A DNA stretch of 64,000 bases, taken from assembly GCA_001632425.1 (NCBI GenBank), contig KV425554.1:677341-741340 (forward strand), in the 5' to 3' direction. The number at the start of each line of letters is the position of its first letter. Position 1 is the stretch's first letter. The DNA comes from Neolentinus lepideus HHB14362 ss-1 (Eukaryota; Basidiomycota; Agaricomycetes; Gloeophyllales; Gloeophyllaceae). A program made the translations under genes and the position numbers. The notes under the pieces are model-generated. The model did not search any database. It saw only the letters and a list, made by a program, of their open reading frames with translations, and had not been told where the DNA came from. Positions 11,001 through 18,212 of this stretch are shown here, in pieces.

Positions 11001-12660
11001 GAGTAGCGCGATGAGAACGGTCGCCGCGCGCTTCAGCTTCAAGTTCCGCTGCAGTTTCAATGTTGATCGCGGCATCCTCAAGCTCAGCCAACGTGGCCGT
11101 TTCCGGATCCAGTCCTAATTTGGACCACTCCACGCGCAAGTCTCGACGAGCATTCTCCCAAACTTTCAATACCAAATGAGCTCCAGAAATGTCAGGAAGC
11201 CTCTTAGACAACTTTTGAAGTTCTCGAAGAAACTCTCTGAATGGCCGGTTATCCTGAAAGCATTTGTTGTAACGTTTCCGAAGCTCAGCCTTGAATCGGA
11301 CCGGGAAACAGTAAGCAAATAATCCATGATAAACATTCTCCTTACTGAACTCGTCAGGATTATCAGCAATGCTATTCATGAAATAGTCGGCTGCTTTCCC
11401 TCGGAGCCAACGGCCAATCATCCGTACCTGAAGGTTTTTTGGAATTCCAGTAGTGGTAAAGTAGTTCTCAATATCGTAGATCCAATGTTCGAAACGGTCG
11501 TAATCGGGGTTACCGTCCCATTTAGATGGTTCATCGATTCGGACACCTTTTGGAAGACGAGCTCGAGTGCTATTGCTACGTTTTCCGCGTTCCCGGTTTT
11601 GCCTCGCATGCAGGAATATTTTCCGCTTCAGGCGCTTGCGGCGCTTTGTCGACTGTGACGCATCAGACCGTGCTGTCGACGTATCACTTATTGATTCGCT
11701 ACCGCTGTCCGTCCCCGAACCATCGGAACTCGAATCGTCGGACGGATCGTGGTCTGGCGGCCCCTCCGACAGTAGTCTACCGACATAGCCAGTCGCAGGA
11801 ACTTGAGACCCCGCCCTCCCGATCCTGAATTCCGATTTCTGAGTCGTTATGTTCTGTGCAGCGCGCACGACGTTTGACGGACGGGTCCAATCATTACCGT
11901 TAGGACGTTCCGCTGGATCACGCCCTTTCCCTTTGTCCTTATCGGATTGCCCGTTACCGCTAGGACGGCCTATATCATTACTGTCACCCCCAGCTGCCTT
12001 GTCAGAATCTTCGCGTGGTTTTGCCAAATCCTCGGTTGCCTTATTGTAAGCGCCACCCCGCTCTTCTGCCAAAGATGGAGTCTGACGAGGGGTAACAGTA
12101 GGACTGGAGTTCTTTACCAAATGATAATCCAGTAGAGCATACCGTTCATTAGGATCTTCGATACTCTTTAGCATCTCAAACAACATATTCGGGTGCAAAG
12201 ACCCAGGAGGCACCCAATCCTGAGGGATACCACCACCAATGTCTTCCTCATTATCCTTAACATCAGCCCAGTCGACAGTATGTAACCGATAAGCTGAGTT
12301 ACCAACACTAGTGGTAGTACTAAATGAAGACTCTTCCCTGTCCGGGCTATTACTACCCGAAGTACCAGCAGAGGTGAGTAACGAGTCATCTACCCGTTTT
12401 TCGCCTTCACCCTTATCCGCCCACTCAGCTGAGGAAACGCTCTCAACGCGTGCCCCAACGGCGGCGGAGTTACCCTCGACGCTCACCTTATTGGCGGCGG
12501 AGATTCCCTCTACGCTAGCCTTATCGACTGCGGAGTTACCCTCGACGCTCGCTGCCCCAACAGCGGCGGAGCCCTCAACGCGCGCCTTGTCGGCGGCGGA
12601 GTTCAAAGACGAAGTCGAAGACTTACCGGTCTTCGTAGAACGCAGAGCCGCCTTCGTCAT
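5044..12660 (-). CDS. Gag-Pol polyprotein of the chromovirus
   Basis: 2538 codons in one frame with no Gag/Pol frameshift. The start ATG is at 12660. Order, with approximate residues: 11-aa N-terminal repeats (20-85); charged linker; retrotransposon Gag domain (about 380-500); CCHC zinc knuckle beginning CFYC (620-633); aspartic protease with LLDSG (D943); reverse transcriptase with VYLDD (1262-1265); RNase H with CDAS (D1416); integrase zinc finger (first His about 1719) and DDE core beginning ALDF (D1782); chromodomain from WAVERI (2082-2140). After the chromodomain comes about 390 residues of uncharacterised, Pro/Ser/Gly-rich extension. It reverse-transcribes and integrates its own RNA, and the chromodomain is expected to steer integration to chromatin marks. 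A 54-nt in-frame GT-AG segment interrupts the extension (see findings). All catalytic motifs I checked are intact. Confidence 0.97.
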   Translation of the reverse strand: MTKAALRSTKTGKSSTSSLNSAADKARVEGSAAVGAASVEGNSAVDKASVEGISAANKVSVEGNSAAVGARVESVSSAEWADKGEGEKRVDDSLLTSAGTSGSNSPDREESSFSTTTSVGNSAYRLHTVDWADVKDNEEDIGGGIPQDWVPPGSLHPNMLFEMLKSIEDPNERYALLDYHLVKNSSPTVTPRQTPSLAEERGGAYNKATEDLAKPREDSDKAAGGDSNDIGRPSGNGQSDKDKGKGRDPAERPNGNDWTRPSNVVRAAQNITTQKSEFRIGRAGSQVPATGYVGRLLSEGPPDHDPSDDSSSDGSGTDSGSESISDTSTARSDASQSTKRRKRLKRKIFLHARQNRERGKRSNSTRARLPKGVRIDEPSKWDGNPDYDRFEHWIYDIENYFTTTGIPKNLQVRMIGRWLRGKAADYFMNSIADNPDEFSKENVYHGLFAYCFPVRFKAELRKRYNKCFQDNRPFREFLRELQKLSKRLPDISGAHLVLKVWENARRDLRVEWSKLGLDPETATLAELEDAAINIETAAELEAEARGDRSHRATPGTSRWSSRPSTNTSGSGAATSGSSKPESSKTSHRGSASGSGLNGSPRNPRRLSQAELDELRAAGKCFYCLEVGHNSRNCPKRHSARAPNLQNRLAAVRASSVNFAKLSKLEADKEAVLKCSALTVGEDMEGESSRGEDHPDNGVPTSRFEFRIYADDLVIIDTLTVMSRSVPILSRNQDELVALMDSLMAELLEDFSDDGSEDSDILWFSIEDCRMDLEDNDMFEQHPLSLDELRDVSDGGTLNEQNDDDTRSQVSDSSLPSLATVSDESDSDDPSDNDEMPPLEPRGYCAGGLSGSASRRRDHDDDASPPATLPTSHSEGLSDDPWQEIHLAMARFRPQNQLTRQTQSDIRFAVERTAARPKDIERLLPNPVVAITRVNGRDARTLLDSGSMADFMSTTFGDIIKVSKTPLARALPVQLAVTGSRSKINYCAVARFQYDSIDCEKRFDIINIDDYDLILRTPFLYQHRVLIGLNPPSIEIGSSTPLTIQAGGNVSRIPSIAAVIMEGEFDKIRSMLFAEAADLTIIKDTGLPPLRAVNHTIPLIDENAVYPWQPSRCAEKYKEAFRAKKQQYLARGIWRLAHGNNACPMLVIAKPKPDANGLPRIRTPIDLRARNANTRKLSSPLPDIEAILTELLRHKYRSTMDGQDAYEQIRIVPEHVNRSLFSTPDGTMESLVLQIGDCNGTATYQTLMNHIFRDYIGVFMYVYLDDIFIFSDTVEDHVEQIRRVFAVLRREKLYLNPSKMHFFADHINALGHVITAEGLFMDPDKVDSIAKWKVPTSRELLAGFLGAVNFLAPDCPGVRVPMGALSPLTGKNRTWRWGPTEQAAFDEVKAIVQQWRVNGRQAIDYSDGAPPINLVCDASMTGASGYISQGLDLVTAQIVAFWSGKFMATQQNYPVHEQELLAIVESLKRFRGHLTGTHFRIFTDHRALQYVMTQKNLSPRQLHWLDVLNDFSFEIIYIKGETNVFADALSRMYSDDGPDLQHTPSEFVGPDQTEEDFFSRTKIQVAAVDLGHSRPLLTGDAVKAAFRHWTAADSSAPALDHEMPEGESSKNELCTQEDISDPDALTNGAIAQPSLTVVVTEGEHDVRLLDCLKGQYLKDKFFADILKDQSKYTKMFVFENELVYIKTDKNPKVLCIPDIQIGARKIREILINHAHSILAHLGGQKTLAYLRENVWWPSMLADVKAFCKSCSTCALTKASSQVPMGLLRPLEVPSRPWQSIALDFMGPLPRSDDRDGTYYDRLCVIIDRLTSMVHLVPARTDYNATNMAELIFDNVYRFHGLPETIISDRDVLFKSDFWRHLHELIGVEIRLSSSYHPETDGVTERANRTIMQCLRQCVSPDQKDWVTKLPAIEFAMNSARSDTTGFSPFFLNYGYMPRTLLWDSQTKYPGVRKFAQLQKAAIMSAHDAIINARIKQVRQANKHRRPAPFAEGDWVYVSTEDFKLPKGMVRKLAPKFLGPFRITKVLEPGATFRVELSPALKRRGIHDAFHSSKLRIHVPNDDRRFPARQLEQLLSIGDEPREWAVERILSHYGKGTSALFQVQWKSGDTTWEEYSAIKHLEPLAQYYEVMGISKPSDLPAGTGKPPQDDPQIFSGFISFPLNYLRPIDARYKKGSVHVEGRACLETTHLPTPIHRMPDDPLLTLLAAVEEYDLRIFHLPVDAEIPTPPPRYCDHRARETGNRAWRTATFPALRELIREFLDPDAPVSTKNAATVPDLPTKFSLTGHSKPDSGSVSAEKLAMGVLLNEAGEAFSTQREIIKRMVGAAAFGTNTQKVRGRARGRGHNNGYGNHPCMWYCFSSLSASMVLFVIDRGHPYAKAARVYHPQHPGNAEAARLATQVGFGHFDNGYGPFNNSIADGPAALQAPVPMNFIPGVAHPPAPASTDWGSPPHTPVPDISAMRLQDGDVEMMFTSTTQDGPSGSRTVDPLQVSPVGRIPVHDTPGVVVSTSSRVAQPSESGAAALPSGIEDGGGSSSASQL
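5553..5606 (-). other. Candidate 54-nt in-frame intron in the polyprotein tail
   Basis: On the - strand it begins GTATGTGG and ends TTATAG. A CTCAT is a possible branch site. Its length is a multiple of three and it has no stop, so both spliced and unspliced RNAs stay in frame. When translated it gives a hydrophobic Cys/Trp/Phe/Leu stretch unlike its polar Gly/Arg/Asn/His-rich surroundings. Splicing is inferred, not shown. Confidence 0.5.
12430..12610 (-). repeat. Five 33-bp tandem repeats in the Gag N-terminus
   Basis: The N-terminus holds five degenerate 11-residue units of the form (N/I)SA-x-x-KASVEG. They are visible on the + strand as repeated CTCGACGCT / GCGGCGGAG blocks. They give an Ala/Ser/Val-rich start before the structured Gag domain. 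Confidence 0.85.
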
Positions 12661-12776
12661 CGTACCAGGTGCGCACAGAAAAAGCCGAGGTATACCTAAG
12701 AGAAGTAGACAGTCCTGACGAACGGTTGATCAGACCGTATCGTCGTCAAACAGCAATAGAAGTTATGGTGTAAAAA

Positions 12777-13005
12777 TGTAAGGTTACTCAGCTTATGAGC
12801 GCCTTACAAGAGTCGTTCGAGACTAGGACTTAGAGATATCACGCAGAGCAATACACCAGACCGAGTCTATTGCGAAGAGCAAAAGAACAACTAAGGTACA
12901 TCTGTAGAGTAGAGCTACTTATATACCTATCTATCTGAGAAACTTAGATAAGCGGCAGGAGGACCTGTAGGGTGGAACAGAGTTAGTCCGAGCACGATCC
13001 CTACA
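12777..13005 (-). repeat. 5' LTR (right end on + strand)
   Basis: 229 bp, base-for-base the same as the other LTR by eye. It serves as the element promoter: in element sense a TATATAAG box (complement of about 12917-12926) lies mid-LTR. Its edge is 248 bp from the GRDP start codon, so LTR activity could affect that neighbour. Confidence 0.96.
12917..12926 (-). promoter_or_regulatory. TATA box within the 5' LTR
   Basis: The element-sense reading is TATATAAGTA, a good TATA match. The same box is present in the other LTR. Confidence 0.6.
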
Positions 13006-13010
13006 GCTTC
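13006..13010. repeat. Target-site duplication, right copy (GCTTC)
   Basis: Matches 4755-4759 exactly and abuts the right LTR. Confidence 0.93.
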
Positions 13011-13253
13011 CAGTCCCTGTGGTACGCATTCGAACTACGCAAACTCTGATCTCCGCACTCGTCCATCCGCACTTGTGCCCTAGTAGATCAGCGTACCGCA
13101 GGGACTGGCGACGAGTCTACTTGGCAACCCACTGGGACCCACTATACTTGTCCTTCTTATCCCTGATTCCGTATTGTTGCGAGATAGCCTTGTTACGACA
13201 ATAATGTCTAGATCCGATGAGCTGACAGCGTTGTCGCAAGAAAGATCGCGCCG

Positions 13254-16131
13254 ATGTCTACGGTAGCTTACGCCTATACGCAGGGAGGTGTATTTGACTT
13301 TCGATTACACAAAAGGGACGCTCAGTGGCTTGCCGACACAGCCTCCTCCTTGATGAAGCACTATTATAGTCTGCTTAGTCCTATAACTAGGCAAGCTGTG
13401 AACGCGGGGTTTTCAGATTCCTCTATAAATACCTCTTATCACGCACTTGACGGGTTTATCATTCGTCCTCCAGTGACCATGGGTCGTCTTTCTGCAAACG
13501 ACCAGCCTCCTCCATACACAGCGCCAGGGCTGAGTAAAGAAACAGATTCGAAGTCTGCTCCAGATGAATCTCCGCCGGGGTATATCTTCCCCAAAGTATA
13601 CAAGATCGGCGACAAGACTACGGATCGCCCGTTGGTTGATACGTACCAGCTGAAGCTGCACCTGAGGTTGTTGCGCTCGTTCCATGATTTGAGGTTGACG
13701 GTGCAGAATCTTCCGCCGTCTTCACTACCGCCTGGTGTGGACAAACTTGATAGGACGCTCAGATGGGCATGGTTTCTTCGTCTCGCTGTTGAGCGGTGAG
13801 ATACATATCGTCTCTGGTTGTGAGTCTATGACACTGATAATAGCTAGGTTCGAGCGCTGGGTATCGACGCTTCCCGTATCCAGTAAGGACCCGCTACCTG
13901 ACTGGTTTGAATCATATGTTCCCCCACTCGACGTGTTGCTGGTATGGCATGCGTATATACTGAACCCCACGTATGTTACCACGAAATATGTATCTCCGAA
14001 AATACCATAGCGTTTCTGACGAATCCATAGCTGGTACACAGAAGACGGCTTGCGGATAGAGGGAGTTTCTGCCCTGCCGAGATCCTCCAACACTCCGCTG
14101 CAGCTAGTGGTGTGTAATCTACAATCATTCTAGCCGCGTTTGAGCTGAAAAAGGCTTGCGCAGTCCAAAATGGGCGACCTGTCAACCTATCTGCCGTCAG
14201 AAGCTCGCATGGAGGCATGGCTTCGAAGCACTCGGACACCTTTTGATCCTCTAGAGGTCATGACGCTCCTCACACACAAGAGCGTTGTCTGTCCCAGCTG
14301 TCGAGAGAGTGTCCTGACGCGTATGTCAATGTTCACACAGCTTCACTCGTCAAGTACCTCACCTGATCCCCTTCCGATGACAGCATTCTTTGTTGAGAAT
14401 GGCACCGGCTATGCTCAGAAAGATTTTAAGGTCACCTGTCATCGCTGTGGCCTCGAGATCACCAAGCAGGAACTTGGCGTTGCCAAATTTGCCAGTGATC
14501 TCGCTAAAGCGCACGATCCTACCAACCTTACCATGATGGCACAGGAGAACGAGCCTCCGACATTGGCAGGTGCGGTGTATATGGCGTGCGTGGCTCTTAA
14601 TATGAATTTGTCAGCACACTGAGAAATTTCATTATTAGTGGCACCCTGCATGTGCCGTTTACTGCTACTAATACCATTCGAGCCAACCGTGCCAAGAACG
14701 CCTTCTTACGAGCTCCTGGCATTGTCCACCTCGACTTGAGCAGCAAGTCGGAGGTTGAGCGAGTGAAGGCTATCCGAGAAGCTGCGGGATATTCGTATGC
14801 TAGGCTGGAGAAGCTGCTATCCGGTGGCCCTAGGCCTGTGGGACAGAACCTGTGAGTGTTGGCGCGCCACAGTGTGTTAACAACGTGATGGCTATTGACA
14901 TATATACAGTCAAAGGAGAATCATGAGCACGTATGTGGACGATCGCGTTTTCTCGGTCGAGCTCGTCGGGGCGGTGAGGGCGATCTAGGCTGCACCGTTG
15001 GCGCTCTACTCACGCCAACTCAGGTCCTGCGGCAAGAGTCGTTCGTCGATAAGATGTATAATCTCGGCTGGACTGACCCGTCGTATTTCGATTCTGGAGA
15101 CGACGAGCTCGCGTTGCAGCATGCCATAGCGCGGTATCACGCGTTGAGTATTGATGACATATATATGACTCGAGTGGCGTGGGTCTGACGTGCTTCTAAT
15201 AGTTTCTTGGATCTGATGGCCAGTTCGCCGTCGGATTTTTTCGTCCCTACCCTGGACATTGACCTGGCCTGGCATTCTCATCAGTTGTTCGCAGACCAAT
15301 ACGCCACCGACTGTAAAAAGTATGTCGGGCGGTATGTCGATCAGTAGGTCCATTCTATATGAATCAAGTGTCCCTGACCCATGAATGTTCAGCGATGATA
15401 AGGTTGCAGAGAGCCGTTTGTCCAACGCCTTCGATATAACGTGTAGGGCGTGGAAGGTAAATTTGATCTTTTCTCGTGGTGTACACGTACCACTAATAAT
15501 CGAAATCCAGTCTCGCTTCGGTATTGCCTATGCGCACTGCGGTTGCCCTCTCCCGGGCGACACCATCGGCGTCCGCGTCTCGCAACTCAGGAATAGGACC
15601 ATGGCCAAGCTCCTCTCCTCTCCATCCCGTCCCGACCTCGTCCCGCCAGCGAACAGCGAGTCCATTTACGCCGCCACGCACCCGAGCGACCACAACGCCG
15701 TGTTCGTGCTCGCGGACCGCGGCCCGCGGCGTGCGAAGGTGGAGAAGCGGCGCGAGCGCGACCAGAGGGAGGTGGAGAAGGGCAGGATGGATAGGAGGGT
15801 GTATGAGCGGGGTTTGGAGCACCCGATTCCGTTCTTGGTGCCCGTGCCGCTGTACTATGCAGCGGCGTGTGTGGCCTCGTACGGGAGTGTGCTGGCGGTA
15901 GGTGACAATGATGGCGTGTTTGGCCTGGTCTCATTGTCTTCCTAGGGATGTGCGTCTGGCGGGTGCAGCGGTAGTGCAGCCGGTGGCTGCTCAACAGGTG
16001 GTTGTGGTGGCGGGGGTGGCTGTGGCGGCGGAGGTGGTTGTGGTGGCGGGGGTGGCGGCGGAGGTGGATGTGGCGGCGGGGGTGGATGCGGAGGAGGCGG
16101 CGGCGGAGGGGGTGGTTGTGGGGGTGGCTGA
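13254..16131 (+). CDS. GRDP-family glycine-rich domain protein
   Basis: Matches the glycine-rich domain-containing protein family (DUF1399/GRDP-like), known from plants and fungi; molecular role poorly defined. Seen: the ATG at 13254 (an earlier ATG at 13204 runs into a stop). The repeated family pattern appears as LLVWHAYILNP near 13935 and DLAWHSHQL near 15265. A CPSC...CHRC cysteine pair set lies near 14290-14450. The C-terminus (from about 15950) is almost pure Gly with regularly placed Cys. About eleven exons are joined by short introns: for example exon 1 ends at 13795 and exon 2 starts at 13848; the exon ending VELVGA joins VLRQES across an intron of about 50 nt near 14975-15025. One joint (VYMA to GTLH, about 14585-14632) needs the GTGCGT donor to keep frame. 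The stop is TGA at 16129. The neighbouring retrotransposon LTR lies 248 bp upstream. Confidence 0.85.
15950..16131 (+). repeat. GGTGGCGG-type low-complexity DNA encoding a Gly/Cys tail
   Basis: Strongly G-rich on the + strand with many runs of three to five G. It encodes TGGCGGGGGC-like repeats and could form G-quadruplexes. It belongs to the last GRDP exon; the long antisense Pro-rich frame here is a shadow. Confidence 0.85.
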
Positions 16132-16515
16132 TAACAGGTCGGTTGTGTGCAGCTGCACAACTCATAGCACGCATCATACCCAGCTCGGCGCACGGTTTTT
16201 CTAGTCCTGATGCTATATGTTATGTATTAGTATGTGGACACTTTGGAACACACATCATGTAGTCCCAGTATTAGAGTAGTGAATTGCTAGGGAGTTCATT
16301 GCATTGCCACGCATATCTCTAAGAAATGACTATATCTGTATAGTGTACCAGCCCAAGCCAATGGACGTATTCTAAGCTACATGCGAATAATCAATACGGA
16401 AACAACAAAGGTAGAGAGTATCACAAAACACAATAATAAGTCAGCGGGTAGTACAGGGTCGTGCATGTGAGAACTTGGGACAATCATACATGGCGCCTTA
16501 TTTAAAATGACGACC
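16132..16515. other. Convergent intergenic gap
   Basis: AT-rich 3' flanks of two converging genes (GRDP and the hydrolase). Nothing further recognised. Confidence 0.6.
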
Positions 16516-17962
16516 TCAACTGTAGTCGGCAAAGAAACGCAAAAGCGCATCGGTGACGGCCTTGGGGTGCGACAACGTCACGTCATGAGAGCCGCCCTCA
16601 ATTGTGACCAGCTCTGAGTTCGGCAGGGTGTTCGTCATAACAGACGAGTACTTGTACGGGACGACATTATCAGCCGTGCCCTGTGGTTAGGGTTAGGATA
16701 ACTATATCAGAAATATATTCAAGTTCGGTAACCTACCCAAATCAGGACCACTTTGCGATTGGACTGAGCGAGCTTGTTGAGAGCGGGAGTGATACCTCTG
16801 AGTGGGCCGCTGCGCAACGAGGAAGCCAGAGCAGAATTGTAACCTGGCAGGTAGGCGGATTGTATCCGGACGAGCTGCGAAGCAATAAGAAAACAGGTTC
16901 AAGTTAGCTGAGGGCAGCTTACCTCGGCAATCGGGTCTGGGCCCGATGAATTGGCTAAATGGCGTAAGTAGAACTACCACATATGTCAGACCGGGAAAGT
17001 GAAGGTGAGGTGAGGGTCCAATGTAGAATGGCTCACGCGGAACGGCAGGCTGGAAGTGACAGCCTGCACTGGAGGCGATGACATAAATTTCATAGTGCGA
17101 GATATATCACCAGCCTATTTGTCGCTGAGCAGCATGTCCTTGTTGAACTGGGAATTGTACTCACGTCCATAAGACCGGCAGAGCATATCAGGGCAACCTT
17201 GTCTTCGACCAAATCCGGGAACGCTGCGGCAAAAGCCGTGGCGATGCCACCGCCCTGCAGCACATGAACAGCTGCGTTGGGGTATGAGGTATCCTGTGAC
17301 CCACCATCGAGACGCCCACGACGTAAGCCTTCTCCCAGCGAACATGCTGCATCAGCAATGCAATCTGGGTCGTGTACAGCGCGGTGTCGTATGTCGTCTG
17401 GGGTGCGTCCGAGTAACCGCGGCCATACAGGTCTATACATAGTAACATTTGGACATGGGCGCTAGGAATATACAGGCAGAATACACGCACCAAACAGGAG
17501 AACACGATAGCCGCGTGCTGCGAGCTGAGGCGCTACATCTTTCCAGACAATCGACGGAATTGAAAAGCCGTGTATAAAGACGATCTTATCTGATATTTGA
17601 GCGGTGTTCTCACAAGTTAATTCATTGGGGGAAAGCTGACCTTCTTTCCCGACTCGGAGCCAAACAGCCAGTACCGGACCTAAAACAGACGTATTCAAAC
17701 GCCCCCTTCAGCGTTCCCGCCTCTGTGCATTAGTAGACGACTAGCGTACTCGACCGTACGGTAAATCAACGTAGTCGCCGCCTTCGTAGAAATCTGGAGG
17801 GTAAATAGACCATGAACGGCTAGAAAGAGGTAGACTGGCGAGAGACGGATAGATCTGAATGGGTTGAGGCACGGTAGGGAACTGAGCGAAGAAGTAGGCA
17901 GTGAGCAAGACGGAGGGAAGGACGATGAGCGAGAGAGATAAACGATGATATGCGTTTCCCAT
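16516..17962 (-). CDS. Membrane-anchored alpha/beta hydrolase
   Basis: Serine hydrolase of the alpha/beta fold; substrate unknown. The start ATG at 17962 gives a short N-terminus with a hydrophobic signal-anchor (LSLIVLPSVLLTAYFFA), so the catalytic domain is probably lumenal or extracellular. Core motifs: oxyanion-region FIHGF; YGRGYSD; nucleophile elbow GVSMGG, formed only after splicing the intron between GVSM and GG (about 17265-17305); acid-residue region WGTADNV; and the catalytic His in GGSHDV near the end. Readable introns: 17680-17749 and several more of about 50-70 nt. The stop codon is the complement of 16516-16518. It is divergent from the gene at 18213, with a 250-bp shared upstream region. 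Length is typical for the family; all three triad positions are present. Confidence 0.85.
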
Positions 17963-18212
17963 ATTGCCAAGATGCAGCGAAATGAAGCAGAAGCGACCAA
18001 GACCAAAAGACCGAAATGAAGGAGAAGAAAGAAAGTCCTGGATTCCTGGAAATACAGCGTGGCGCGAGTTATTTGCTACGGCGTGCCACATATCATGTGA
18101 CTCTTCCATGCACGTGAACGGATCGCGCGTTGCGAGTGTTTGGCGTCGGACCAGTGCGTCGCCCACATTTCCCGGAACCACGAGTTTGCGGTGGCCGCTA
18201 CCCGCCCTCGCC
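17963..18212. promoter_or_regulatory. Shared divergent promoter region
   Basis: 250 bp between the start codons of two divergent genes. No clear TATA box was seen. The long antisense frame extending from the hydrolase exon through this region is not coding. Confidence 0.4.

Larger units (their letters stand above)
4760..13005 (-). mobile_element. Complete Ty3/gypsy chromovirus-type LTR retrotransposon (8246 bp)
   Basis: The element is bounded by two 229-bp direct repeats that I read as identical, each beginning TG and ending CA on the + strand, and flanked by GCTTC duplications. Transcription runs on the - strand. Between the LTRs is one uninterrupted 2538-codon Gag-Pol frame with every expected enzyme motif. 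LTR identity, an intact frame and a perfect target duplication indicate a very recent insertion that may still be mobile. It separates the ABC transporter from the GRDP gene and ends 248 bp upstream of the GRDP start codon. Calling it a chromovirus rests on the integrase-chromodomain arrangement. Confidence 0.97.

Noticed and set aside
4760..13005. Possible second retroelement gene such as an envelope frame
   Set aside because: No second frame between the end of Gag-Pol (5044) and the LTR; the C-terminal extension has no clear signal peptide plus transmembrane arrangement.
15587..16177. Long antisense frames rich in Pro/His opposite the GRDP 3' end
   Set aside because: Shadow of the repetitive Gly-coding DNA on the other strand; no start or splice support.
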